From Antedon bifida (taxonomy: Eukaryota; Echinodermata; Crinoidea; Comatulida; Antedonidae): a stretch of DNA of 64,000 nt. Location of the stretch: NCBI GenBank assembly GCA_963402885.1, contig OY727096.1, forward strand, positions 31,663,820 to 31,727,819, given 5' to 3'. The notes under the pieces were generated by a model, which was not told the DNA's origin, made no database searches, and worked only from the letters and a program-made list of their open reading frames with translations. Of the stretch, positions 1-22,600 are shown one piece after another. Positions within the stretch are counted from its first letter, which is position 1; each line of letters opens with the position of its first letter. The position numbers and the translations under genes were made by a program.

Positions 1-829
1 TTTTTTTACTATATCACCGCAAACTGGTGTAACCTGGAGATTGTTATTAAACACAGTACTATGACAACTGGCTTTAAATTGACTTGTGAAAATGGGGGAA
101 AATCTGATTCTCCTTGGTGTAAAATATTTCAACAAAGACAAATGAAGCCTATGTTTTTTGGTGTACTCCTCATAACTAGATTTGGCTAGGATGAGTTAGT
201 TGTCAGTTGAACCAAAACAATATCAATTACTATAGCAAAATATTAGTAGCAACTGCATGTTTCGTTTTGTTTATTTATTCGACCAGTATAAAATAAATAC
301 GATATAAATATAAAATTTTTTTAAAAAGATGACAAAATGCTGGGCAGGGGTTGCTGAAGCAAAATACATCACTTTAACTCAAATGAGTCATCTGCCCCTC
401 ACAATGTATACCAAATATTAATTTATGATATTTCTTGAGCTGCAATAGTAAACAAATGATTTGGAATGAATCAGAATATTATAAGGCCTAGCACTCAATA
501 TCAATTAGTGGCAATTTAAATAAGAAATATTCAATTTGTTATACAACTGGGACATTAGTAGCATTGATAATTTCAAATGTACCACATTCTATTTTGCACA
601 TAATTTAAAACATTATCGCAAGAGGGCGCGATTCATCCAGAAGTAAATGTGAAAAGCAACCATCAGTGTGTTCTTTATGTTTGACTATAATGTTTATATT
701 ATAAAAAAAATCTACATTTCGCAGAACATCCGAGATAGATAGGATATAATAGGGCATACAAGATAGTTAGGCCATATTATCACAACATGTTTTACATTAT
801 GTCTATATCTTAGAATTGAGCATACATTA

Positions 830-989
830 AGCTCTGTCTACACTATCAAACTAGTTTTACAAAAAAAAGTGTGATATGCCCAAATATGATAGTGATATGC
901 CCAAATATGGTAGTACTATGACATCATCATGTCCATATGGGCACATCTCATGTTGTTGTCACATAAAGTTTGATAGTGTAGATAGAACT
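830..989. mobile_element. MITE family A, copy 1 (PIF/Harbinger-like, TTA target duplication)
   Basis: A 160-bp non-coding element with terminal inverted repeats AGCTCTGTCTACACTATC... and ...GATAGTGTAGATAGAACT. It is flanked by TTA at 827-829 and 990-992. The core contains the direct repeat GATATGCCCAAATATG. TWA 3-bp duplications are typical of the PIF/Harbinger superfamily; the assignment is inference. Confidence 0.8.
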
Positions 990-1322
990 TTATAGATACT
1001 CACTATGGAAACTGTTTTGCAAAATAGAACAGAGACCTATTTGTCAATTTAATTTGACATCACTATTGCAGTATTAATGACTGATTTACAAGCAAAAAAA
1101 TACATAAACTCCCACATTGGCACTTATGTATACCACAAACATTTAAGGGAGTGTACAGTACTTTATACAATGTTTAAGTTTGGTTCCTGCTGTGAATAAA
1201 CATACGGTCACTCACTACTCTCCAGCCAGACGAGAGTGATACTGATAGCAACAGTTATGATATGACAAAATGATTAAATAGAAAAAATATTGAACATTAT
1301 ATTGTATTGCGTTAAAAATAGC

Positions 1323-1498
1323 CAGTGGCGTAACGCAGAGGCTTGAGGCCCCTGGTTTAGGAACCCTAAGTGGCCCTCTGACGCTGGAGGCCTCAGACGT
1401 TTTTAGCCTTTTTCGACATATTTTAATGTTTTTTTCCTCTGCGCACTCCGGGGGGCCCTGGGTTTAACTAGTGAGCACTCATAGCCGTTACGCCACCG
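1323..1498. mobile_element. hAT-like MITE with 8-bp target duplication
   Basis: A 176-bp element beginning CAGTGGCGTAACG and ending CGTTACGCCACCG. The flanks AAAATAGC (1315-1322) and AAAATAGG (1499-1506) look like an 8-bp target duplication with one mismatch. CAG-type ends with 8-bp duplications are typical of hAT elements. The interior is GC-rich compared with its surroundings and non-coding. Confidence 0.75.
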
Positions 1499-1642
1499 AA
1501 AATAGGGCTAAAACTTTTGCAAGCTGCCGCCATTTGTCATTGTGCTACATTCAAAACCTACATGAGTTTTATACTGTTAAGTAAATGATCAAGCACTTTA
1601 TGTTGAGTTATGTTGTCATATTGTATGCACCATACAACTCCG

Positions 1643-1924
1643 TAGGTCTCAACCAGAAAAAGATTAGTGGAAGCCATCTCTTACGACATGATTTATGAAT
1701 TAAAAAACAATTATTATTATGCACTTTTAAAGTGCCCTCTAGCTAATATAGTAATTGGAAAAGATAGCTAACATAAAGTAAACTAGGTCTCAACCAGAAA
1801 AAGATTAGTGGGAGCCATCTCTTACGACATGATTTATGAATTTAAAAAAAATTATTATTATGCACTTTTAAAGTGCCCTCTAGCTAATATAGTAATTGGA
1901 AAAGATAGCTAACATAAAGTAAAC
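1643..1924. repeat. Tandem duplication, 2 x 141 bp
   Basis: Two adjacent, nearly identical 141-bp units (1643-1783 and 1784-1924), each starting TAGGTCTCAACCAG and ending ATAAAGTAAAC. They differ at only a few positions, so the duplication is recent. Each unit contains the small inverted repeat GCACTTTTAAAGTGC. Confidence 0.95.
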
Positions 1925-2235
1925 ATTGATATTGCAAATACTCTTTTGGCACCAGGCCAGAAAAAAAAACCAAAACAAGTCTCATATTAGATGACAATTA
2001 TGTTTTTATGAAGTTGATTTAAATCCATAAATTCTTGTGAATGTGAATGACACTAAAATGGTAGAATTGTGGTGCCTGCCAGGGTGTGGTTTGGCAAAAG
2101 CCCAAGGTGCTGGTTATTTGTAGCCTCCTACTTTACTGTACACTTAAAGTGACAGTGGTTAAACAAGCATTTGTGTAAAGGATTGTTTTGTTTGTAAACA
2201 GAACATTTTGTAACTTTGCCAGCATTTAACTTTTA

Positions 2236-2410
2236 TGATTGATCATTAAATTAAAAAGCAAAAGGCATGAAAGTAACATTTAAAAGTTATCCCAGCATCT
2301 GAATTTTATTACGTAAAAGTTGCACATCACTATAATAACATGCACACAATTTAAATTCTATAATTGATCATTAAATTAAAAAGCAAAAGGTAAGAAAGTA
2401 ACATTAAGAA
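2236..2410. repeat. Short dispersed direct repeat pair
   Basis: The segment TTGATCATTAAATTAAAAAG with following AAAGTAACATT occurs near 2239 and again near 2362. Both copies have a TTTAAAAGTTATCCC stretch downstream. This is an imperfect local duplication of about 120 bp period. Confidence 0.7.
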
Positions 2411-4847
2411 AGGGTCAACTTTCTGTCCAAAAAAAAATAGCATGCAATAAAATAAATTATATGTGCCTGCATTTAAAAGTTATCCCTACGAAAAATTAAT
2501 TGTAATCAATGCCGCTTCAAAAACTCGCTGTATTGTTTTCACATTACACTCGATAAATAGCATAGAAAGATTGATTTTGCATTTTGCATATAGGATTTTT
2601 TCCTATTTCGTCACATTTGATAGATCTTAGTCTAGGACCTGAGTAAGATTTGTATGCATTTAATTTTTGAGGCTGGGCAAAAATGTAGTAGTTGTTATAA
2701 ATAAATAAATGTGTATTCCTTTAAAGAGTAGGATTTAAAATGAATTCCAGTGGTTGATTATGTAAATAACCTTGACCTTAACATGTTCAATAATATTAAG
2801 GATAACATGTTCATAATTGAAATGAATTTGGTCTTTTTCCAATAAAACTTATCTCAGATAAATACTAAACCTTGATAATTGGCAAGCTTAAGCTGAACCA
2901 CAAACATGAGCTTTGTTTGCATTTTCAATAATTTTTTAAACACTTTGCAGATAAAAATATATTTGTATCTACAGGATTATACTATATACCTAAAAACATT
3001 AAACGCCCCAGAGTGTTTAATCGAATATATACAGTACTTTTTTCATTTTTAATAGGCCTAAGCAAAATTTAAAAGTAAAGCAAATTGGAATTTTTAATCT
3101 CATTTGAAATATATTCTATAAAGCATCAATCATTTTTGTCACCAACCATTTTCTGAAAATGTCTAACTTTATGTATAATATACAAGTTGAAAATGTTTAA
3201 CTTTATGTGGCAATACTGTGCTATGCCTTTTATAAGATCTAACAATACGGTATCACCATTTGCAAGAAATTTAAAAACATAATAATGAAGTAAAATTGAG
3301 GTAAGAAAGGTTTGAGAGCTTACAAAATAATATGTATCCATTCATTTGGGAATTGGTGACATTTAGGAATGAAAAACAAGGAAGACATTATATCAATTAC
3401 GTGCTACATGACAAAAATCAAGATAATGTTATCAATGGAAATCAGTAATGTTATGAATTCATTAATTGAAACATATATTATCAATCACTGATGACTGATG
3501 TATTAGCAATAATAGTCAAGATTTTAAGGATAAAATTAGAGTAACTGTTCTTGCTACTACACCATTTATCAACCGTTTTTATTGTTTTATTTGGCAGATA
3601 GGCATTATATCTAGTTTGCCATTTTTGTTGAATGCACTCCAGCAAATTAATGTCAGCAATTTGGATTGCTCTTGATGGTTCAAACACTGTAAAGTAATAT
3701 TTGTTTTTCAAAAACATAGCAATACAAACAAATCAATATGTGCAACAGTGTACACATACGATGAAGAGTATTTTGTGGTAAAATTTTGAAACTTTTTAAT
3801 GTTGAATATCACGTCAAGCTTTTAAATTAAAAGTCGGAAAACTACGTAGCATTTATAGTTATTTTATTTATTGCTGTAAAGATTATTAAATTTTGAACAA
3901 ATTTGACTTTTCCTGACAAAAGTTGGATAAGTATCAGCGAAGTTGTGATACCTTTACCAATTTAGTGTGAAAAATCAGTGTTTTCGGTGACCTTTGGAAT
4001 GTTTTCAGCACAAAACATGCATCAACATAAACTGTCAATTCAAACAATATTGGAATGTATTTGAAAGTAACTAATGTGATTGTGATAGCTACAGAAATTA
4101 TAAATAGTGTATGACGCTGTCATTTCTTACTAAAATATTTCAAATATGATTTCCACTGACTATTACGCTGATCATGTTCAGATATATTATCATTTGTAAA
4201 CAAGAATCATGACAGAAAACCCAAATTTGTTTATTTTATCTTGCAAAGTGCCTTAAACCAAATGAGAAATGTACAGTGTATTTTTAGTTTTCTTCAAGAA
4301 TGAACTTTACCTACATATCCATTTCATACAGAAACAATAACAAACATCTTCAAAATCAATCTTCATGTGGGAGCTGCTGCCTCCTTGTAAATTGTTTTGA
4401 GAAAATGATTTATGTTTACGTTTGTAAACATTGAGTGGGTAAGTGATAAATATCAGTACTGTATAACAAAATTAATATACTATTATATTTGACCTACTGT
4501 TGCACAGTAATGAGGTAATATTGCACTTTGTTCTACATTTTGCTACTTAACTTAAATCCCATTCTTTGTAGAATATAATTATCATAAATTAGATTATAGT
4601 GAATGGGAATAGGAGAAAAATTCTAATTCCTAATGCTCAATTTGTAACTCTCCAAAAATAACTTTACTTTTTACTTTTGATTTGGAAACGGACGTCCATA
4701 GTTACAAAATCAATTGCATGAATAAGTTTAGATAAAAAAGGCAGACACAAAAAAAACCCTGGTATCAGATCATCTCAGGATCTCCATCATTTTGTTATGG
4801 AGCTTGGATGAAAACTCTTGATTGTAATGTAATTATGTAAAACTTAC

Positions 4848-14886
<10,039 letters not shown>

Positions 14887-15976
14887 CTTCTTTTCGATAG
14901 ATGTGTGACACAGGAGGATCGAGGATACGGTACCACCACACCAGAGAAAAACAAACAATGTGAAGTGCGCCGCCACTGAAATTAAATTCGAGACGTACCT
15001 CGACGACGCGCAAAAACGGATTTCAGTTGTTTATTTATTTTGATTTACACTTATATTTATTGTTCTTTCTTCATTAAATGATGCTTTTTAATTACGTTCT
15101 ATTTAATGTAATTTAAAAAATAATGATTTATTATCAATTATTTCAATCAATATTAATCAATCAAACACTAATAACTTTTATTTCATTATTTTATTATAAT
15201 TTGTATTCGTTTTATGATGTATTAAAATTGTATAATGAGAGTTCTAAAGTTATAACGATGTTTGGAAACAAAAAGGTTATTTAGACCAAACGTCTTTGTA
15301 TTAACTTTTTAAACTTCTTTTGTAAGTATAGAAAAATGAATGAAAAAAGGAGGTAGCCTATACGGAATACAAAGATTTAAAAATGTTACTGAGTTGTTTT
15401 GTAATTGTAATGATATGATAATGATTTATCACAAAAATGTGATAAAAAATATGATTTTATTTGATGACATGAAAGATAATGAATGTGAATAAAAGTGGTT
15501 CACGACACAAAAGATAAAAACTTATATTTCATAACAACAAAGTCCATGGCCTACTGTATAGAACAACAATATAATCAAAACTAAACAGGCTATGTATTGT
15601 ACATATTAAGGGGCGTTACTCCCTAATCTAAGGTCCCCCATATTCCAGTAAATTTCTAATTTTCCAGCCGCCGCCGACAAACGTACTCACTAATCAACAA
15701 CTTGTTCATCTATACACACCATTTGCCAACAATATTTACCATAGAAGACTACTGCCTGCATACATCATTATACTCTATTCACCTAGACGTGCTCTGGGGT
15801 TTGCGCATGCCCAATCCGAGTTTACAAATAATGAGACTTACTATTAGCACACACACAGTACAGGATGCATTATTTGAAACAACTGTTTCCCATAAAAAAT
15901 ATCGAAGGATGTAAAAAAGTGTACCGAAATTACAATTCAAACATAATTAAATACGTATGTATTACTGGATTCATTA

Positions 15977-16155
15977 AGCGTGGTTCCCACTAGCGACGCA
16001 ACGCAAGGACGTAACGCAACGCAAGTGAATTGACCAATCACAAGCGATGGCTTATTCGCTTGTGATTGCTAACTGTCTATAACTTCGCTTGTCATTGGTT
16101 AAAACGCTTGCGTTGCGTTTACGTCCTTGCGTTACGTTCTAGTGGGAACCAAGCT
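15977..16155. mobile_element. MITE family B, copy 2 (TTA target duplication)
   Basis: A 179-bp element AGCGTGGTTCCCACTAG...CTAGTGGGAACCAAGCT, the best-preserved copy of the family. TTA flanks it at 15974-15976 and 16156-16158. Nested ACGCAACGCAAGGACGTA motifs occur in both arms. Confidence 0.88.
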
Positions 16156-16207
16156 TTAGTATACAGTAGGCCTAACATATGAGATATTTATAATGTTTTC
16201 TTTGTAA

Positions 16208-16366
16208 AGCTCTGTCTACACTATCAAATTAGTTTGACAAAAAAAGTGTCATGTGCCCAAATATGGTAGTGATATGCCCAAATATGGTAGTGGTATGACG
16301 TCATCATGTCTATATATGGGCACATCACATTTTTTGCCACATAAATGTGATAGTGTAGACAGAGCT
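16208..16366. mobile_element. MITE family A, copy 3 (intact ends)
   Basis: A 159-bp element with ends AGCTCTGTCTACACTATC and GATAGTGTAGACAGAGCT, flanked by TAA at 16205-16207 and 16367-16369. This is the cleanest family A copy, 52 bp from a family B copy. Confidence 0.9.
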
Positions 16367-17400
16367 TAAAGGTGCAATCACACCTTTTTATGAATCATGC
16401 TATTGCTATCGATGTGATGTGAACATGATGTGCTGTTAACGTTTCGCTTGTAGCAAATTATCAAGTATTGATATTCTCACTAAACAAATATTTATATTTA
16501 GCACTAGAAATCCTGACAAAAAAGAAATACGAAATAGTTAATCAATTAGAAAGAAAGTAGAGTCGAGCTACAGTTGTCGTCGTATGCTGATTATCTGGGA
16601 TTTAAACTCCGGAACGGGAAATTGAACAAATTTTGATTTCAACGTGAAAGAAGAGATTCCTTCGTAAGAAAGTTCACTCTTCGACATGACTTGCAAATGT
16701 AAACATATAGTAGAGTCGAGGCTCACATGCCAGGAACATACACTGATAGGCCTACAGTAATGATGAAGAAGCACGTCGGATTTAGTGTTTTGTTTACCTG
16801 GACCGGACTATATTATAATAAAGACTCTGGAATTTGTGGAATGAAAGCGAGTGAATTGATTACAGTCTAACCAGCTAAGCCGGCCTGTGATAGGCTTTTG
16901 TCAACTTAAAACCCTTGAATAAGCCCTTTAGGCGATGTGTTGACACTTGGTTCAATTTCATAACGTAAAATAAACCGCAAACGTACTGATCATTCCTGTT
17001 CACTATGTATATTTTAATTGGACGTTGAATTATTCCAACCATTCGCTAATGTAGTGCGATGGAATGGAGTGTCGTTGTTTTAGTCGTGAAACGATGCCGA
17101 AATAATGATCATGACTGGGATTTGTGATCGTAAAAATACACTTCGGATTTCAGCTGTTACCACCGAAAGACAACAACGAGAACGACGATGACTGGCAGCA
17201 GGCATTGCATAGTTTGAGGAAGTTATTTTGGCGCTTGAAATGCCAATAGGTAGGCCTAAGAGTCTAAAATTGTTGTTTGATCATAAGAAGATCCACTCAA
17301 GACTGATCCGTTATCATTATACAAGGAGAGGTAAAAAGTAAAGCTACTCATTGTAAAACTACTAGTAGTCTACTTGAACGTTTCACCTGAGCTGATTAAG

Positions 17401-19557
17401 ATGACAAGCTGTGATGATGTCAGTTACCCATCGGCCTATCTAGAGGAAAATAACATTCCAACTGACCGGACGACTAATAATAGCGAACCAAAATATGCTG
17501 TATGTGAAGGGGATCAGAATAGCAATATACCTACAAATGATGACGAGGGCTATAGCACTTTACTGGAAAGGCGTTGGCCTACACACTTTGAATACAAGGA
17601 TAATGACCGAGAATGCAATAGTACTTCGGTTTTAGGTACCGATAACGTCGTAACATGTTTTGACGGACTTAAGTCCAACGGAAATTCACAACCCCACATT
17701 TATTCAAGCAATTCTATGAACAATGAGTGTAATAACACTACTGTGAACGGCAATGACAAACATCGGAATATATCAGTACCTGATTTAGAAGAGCATCCGA
17801 CCGTAAGTGATTCTGCCGACGACACTTGTGACGATTATAATTTAGGATTTAATCATTTGATTCTATTGAATGAAAATAGGGACGATTCGAGATCATTATT
17901 AGTGAGTGTTGATGTAAATCAAACAATTCCGTACGATGAAGAAGAAGATAGAATTTTAGAATACTTGGACAATTTTGACGGAACGGAATACGATTTTGAG
18001 TTCGTTGAACGTCTTTCAAGATCTGTTGAGCTTCCCGCTTTGCTTAAGAACGATTTAGTAACACTACAGAAAGTATTATACGACAGACATGAAACAAATG
18101 ATGATACTATATTATCCGACGACGACGACGACGAAAAAGAGCGGCAGATAGCAGAGACGAGAAATCAAGCACGTGAAGCGGCTTTTACGGCAAAGCTTGA
18201 ACAAAGAGGGCAGCATAAATCGCTTTATGCAACGTATGGGGATTTGAGTAAGCTTGCTATTGATTCGCATGAGAATGGAACAGACGATCGACGTGAAGAT
18301 GAATTAATATGCCAGGCCCATCAACGCGCTGTGTTACGTAGTAATTCATCTACAATACCCTCAACACATCCGTCGAATAGTCGGGCATTACAATCAATAT
18401 TGCTGGCTAGCAATGAAATAAACGCTTACATCGGAAGGAGAAAAAACAGTCCACATGCAATACTAACAAAATCAAAGAGCTTAGATGACGCTTTGTGTAC
18501 TGAAATACACGTTACGCCGTTAATTTCGAAACAGAGAGGAGTAATATTGTCGGACACTTCCGACGACGACGATCAAGGGGTCGACGTCGAAAAAGGCGTG
18601 GACGAGGTGAGTACTCGATCTGTATCATGCGAATACTCAAATGAAGATATAGAGGCTAAGATGGCTACTGTTGAGTCAGAGATGGGGGATGCAGAGGAGA
18701 AGGCGAATATTGTTGAGCATAATACTAATGCTGATAATCATGATTTAAAGAAAGATGACACAAATGTGATTGAGAGGGAAGATGATGTGACTCAGGGTGC
18801 AGAAAAACAGCCAGGTATTGCATGCGAAGATTCAAACGTCAGTCGGCTCGATTCTAATGAATCATCAAATGGTGTAGAAGAAATTAATGAGGATATGGCT
18901 GATGAGAAAGAAAATAAATTGAACATCGACATGAAGAAACAAATATCAAATATGGAAGATTTACATAATACGTTAACGAATCGGTTGGCAGACTTTGCTG
19001 ACAATACCGCTATCAAAGAAAACGAATCATTTATGACATTTCTGGAGGAATTACACGCCCAGTTAGCTTGTTTTCGTTTACTAATTAATGACCTAGTTGA
19101 TGTTAATTTAAGCTTGGAAAAAAAGAACGTGGAACTTATGAGTGAGTTAGAAGAGTCGCAAGATCGATTTAGGGAAGGAGATGTGAACGACTTCAGAGAG
19201 ATCCAAAAAGAATTGGAGCAGGCTTCGAGAAATTGCAGAATCATGCAATTTAAGTTACGAAAAGCGGAGAAGAAACTAGAAGAGGATGGCTTACCAAAAA
19301 GTGATAATAATGATAAGAATAAAGGTAAAATGCCAGACCTAGCAGATGGAGACCCTAATAACGACCACATACGCGACCTTAATCAGCAGCTTCTCGTTGC
19401 CAAAGATGTATCGGTTCGTCTACATCAAGAATTGGAAATGATCGAAGAAAAACGTACCAAACTAGAAGAAGAAAATCAGTTATATAGAAAGAGAATGGAA
19501 GATTCTGACAGCGTAAAGCAGCAACTAAAACGGGACCTACAAAAAATGAGAACAGAG
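17401..19557 (+). CDS. MTCL1: MTCL-like exon 1 (residues 1-719)
   Basis: Starts MTSCDDVSYPSAYLEENN. It is acidic and disordered at first, with a run of Asp codons near residue 240 (about 18117-18131). Helical coiled coil begins near residue 515. The end contains the family blocks NCRIMQFKLRKAE and VAKDVSVRLHQELEMIEEKR. Ends ACAGAG before GTAAGG, phase 0. Very large first coding exon. Confidence 0.92.
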
Positions 19558-19584
19558 GTAAGGCTACTAAATTTGTGTTGTTAA

Positions 19585-19618
<34 letters not shown>

Positions 19619-22600
19619 AAGATTATTATTATATTCATCCTGTGTTGACTATATATCTCATGACCTTAAATTATGTGCAAAGATGAATTTATGTTTTAAA
19701 CAGGCGAGCGAGCGTCATGCAGATGTTTGAATATTTCACCTTTAATTACATTAACTATTTCGAGCGGAGTCTGCATTGCGATTAATTACGAGCATGCGCA
19801 ATGAGTATTTTCTTTATTTCAAATTAAACATAATTAATGTAGGATTTAATAATGAATTGTTTAATCAACATTCATTGTGTCTGTGCTTTTTGTGTTGTGT
19901 AGTGTGCATTTATTGAATGCGACGTGAATAGTTTTTTGAGATGAGTAGGTATAGCTCTTGTTACAAGAGCTATACCTACTACCTACTAAGCCTATTTCAT
20001 AAAACCGGGTTCATCCATTTCTGTTTAATGCGTATACCATAATATTGACATTGATGATTACGTAATTTGTGATTGATAATATTAATAAACATGATTTTAA
20101 TCCTTATTATTTTGATATTATTTAAACATTTTTAGCAGGCGCATGGCAAAGCAGTAACAAATAATATAACAAAATCCATCTTTATCTTGGAAGGTTTAAA
20201 AGTAAAATCAGAAAGAACGTAATGATTGTACGTTTGTATTTTGTATATACGTTCTTTCATGTAGATATATGCATATATAAGGTCATGTATCTGCGTACAT
20301 ACATTATAGTGAAATTAAAGGTCAAATGCTATTAGAAGTACAATAACTGAAAAACTAATTAACATTTTCCGTGTCTGAGGTTTGCTTTATTTATATATTA
20401 TTTATTTTCTTGAAATGTTGCGGCGCAGTAATAGTGTGATATGCCTAAATAACTCAGTGGATTTGTTAATGATGTCTTATCGTAATTTAAATGACTGACC
20501 TATCTTGAACTCATGCATACACATGTTAGTTAAGATCAATACATATATTAGACAGAGCACAGTGCGATAACCGATCACGTGTTTATTCTAATCCGTAATC
20601 ACAAGCCTTCATTATAAGTGCTTCCATTAATAAGTATCATTTATAGGCCTAAGTATCAATGCGACAATATTACCCCAGTAACATAGGAAATTCCGTAATA
20701 CAGCATCACATATCATCATAGGCCTACCTTAGCCTAAGCAGCCTTAAACATAACATTTTTGGCCTAACATAGCCTCTGGTGGACTCGTAACGTACTAATT
20801 ACATATTCTGCCATAAATCAATACATTGATTAGAAGGTTAAATGATGATTATTATTTACAGTAAACAGCGCTAGTCTTCACTGCATTGTAGCCATACCCA
20901 ATTATCATGTTGCAGTATGAAAAAATAGCCCTAATTATACGGAATTTCATCTAGTTTTGGTATTGAGTGAGAGTAAACGAACTAGAAATGGAACAATATT
21001 AATGTACTTTTAATCTTCGTTTGAATGGCCATGTTAAAAATCGCTGTATGATTAAGCCATGTTCCCCCTCCTTTCAAGACAAAAGCTCGCTGATTATTGT
21101 ACACATAGACAATGTAAGAATGTGGGTAAGGGCTCGGGGAATTGGAAGTGTTGTCATTTGTTGAAGGGACCGAATTGGACCACTTATCAACCGCAATCCA
21201 GATTTATTGCATTATCCTGTGACACTATTTAATATAAGAAACGCATAATATATGATAAGAATATACACTGCATACCAAATAATGCAGTAGCACATTCAGA
21301 ACATTTAGTATTATTATTCGGGAGGATAATTAGGAAGTTATTGTAATTTGTTTTCATCACGTGACGTAGGCCTACACCTGGCTAGATAAGCTACAACACC
21401 ATCATATTAATATAAGAAAAGCATAATATAATAAGAATACACTGCTGCTTATCAAATAATGCAGTGGTACATTCAGAACATTGAATATTAATATTTGGGA
21501 GAATAATGAGGAAGTTATTGTAATTTGTTTTCATCACGTGACGTAGGCCTACACCTGGCTAGATAAGCTACAACATCATCTTATTAAATTATTGAATCTT
21601 AATACAGTGATTGCTTGATGATTCAGAGCAACGATGAGTCATCAAAGCGCCTTAATGCAGTGTTGCATAGTGGAAGTAATAAATCATGGTGTATTATACA
21701 TTTCGTAATGGAAATGAGACGAATATATACCCTATTATTGATAGAAAAGTCTAAAGCTCTGTCTACACTATCAAACTAGTTTGACAAGAAAAGTGTGATG
21801 TGCTCAAATATGGTAGTGATATGCTTACATATGGTAGTTATATGACATCATCATGTCCTTATATGTGCACATCATATTTTTTTGTCACATACAGTTTGAT
21901 AGTGTAGACAGAGCTATAGTCTATCGTCCCCATTGTGCCCAAAATACTAATGACGTAGTAGTGTAGGCCACTATGTAATTTCGTGTCATTTTTTTGTTAA
22001 AAGCAAAATTCCAGCTGATTTAGTGTCTTTAGGATGTAAAGTAATGAAAAAAATATGTTGCCATTTTTTTAAAAAAGCTTAAGGGTGTCAAATCCAAGAT
22101 GGCCGCCAATACGTAAAATATCCAATAAATGTACCATATTGGACAAAGTAACACCCATTATGAATAATATTTTAAGTTCATATGGGTTCTCTGCTATATA
22201 AGAATTATTATAAACCTATATTCATTAGTATTCTGACATTTTGAATTTCAAAATGGCCGCCATTTTTAAAAAATGGATTAAATTTCTTATTAAAACATGT
22301 GCAAGTTATGACGTGGATTGAAATCACATAAAATGATAGGCCTATGACAACAACATTGGTGATTAACACAAATGGCGGCCATTTTGAATTTTAAAATGGC
22401 CGCCATTATTAAAAAATGGGTTAAATTTCTTATTAAAACTTGTATAAGTTAAATAAAATTAGATTGAAATACACAAAATGATATGCTTATGACAACAACA
22501 TGGTGATTAACACAAATGTTGACCATCAGGAGGTCTACAGTACTGACAGTACACTTCTTCATATTAAAACATCTTATAAACTTCTTCAGTTAAATGACAA

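Larger units (their letters stand above)
1..4847 (-). other. pfk: PFK intron 16 (runs off the left edge), repeats only
   Basis: No continuation of PFK coding sequence was recognised on the minus strand here. I looked for the MGGYCGYLA and VLGHMQQGG type blocks expected next. Short open frames here have no family resemblance. The stretch holds a Harbinger-like MITE (830-989), a hAT-like MITE (1323-1498), a 141-bp tandem duplication (1643-1924) and a partial repeat near 2236-2410. A small unrecognised exon cannot be excluded. Confidence 0.6.
14887..17400. other. Head-to-head intergenic region between PFK and the MTCL-like gene
   Basis: About 2.5 kb separating the two start codons; the genes diverge, so both promoters must lie here unless upstream non-coding exons exist elsewhere. 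The PFK side (about 14900-15020) is locally less A+T-rich with CGACGACGCG. The MTCL side (about 17040-17400) is the likely 5' UTR. In between are two MITEs. I see no clear TATA box for either gene and no third gene. Confidence 0.6.

Noticed and set aside
3481-3717. Possible further PFK exon on the minus strand
   Set aside because: The translation shows none of the conserved C-half PFK blocks.
14887-14976. Hydrophobic N-terminal extension of PFK
   Set aside because: The apparent start at 14976 is GTG, not ATG; the downstream ATG has a strong context, and PFK is cytosolic.
18792-19370. 192-residue open frame on the minus strand
   Set aside because: It is the antisense shadow of the coiled-coil coding exon 1; Ser/Phe/Leu-rich composition is what reversed Glu/Lys codons give.
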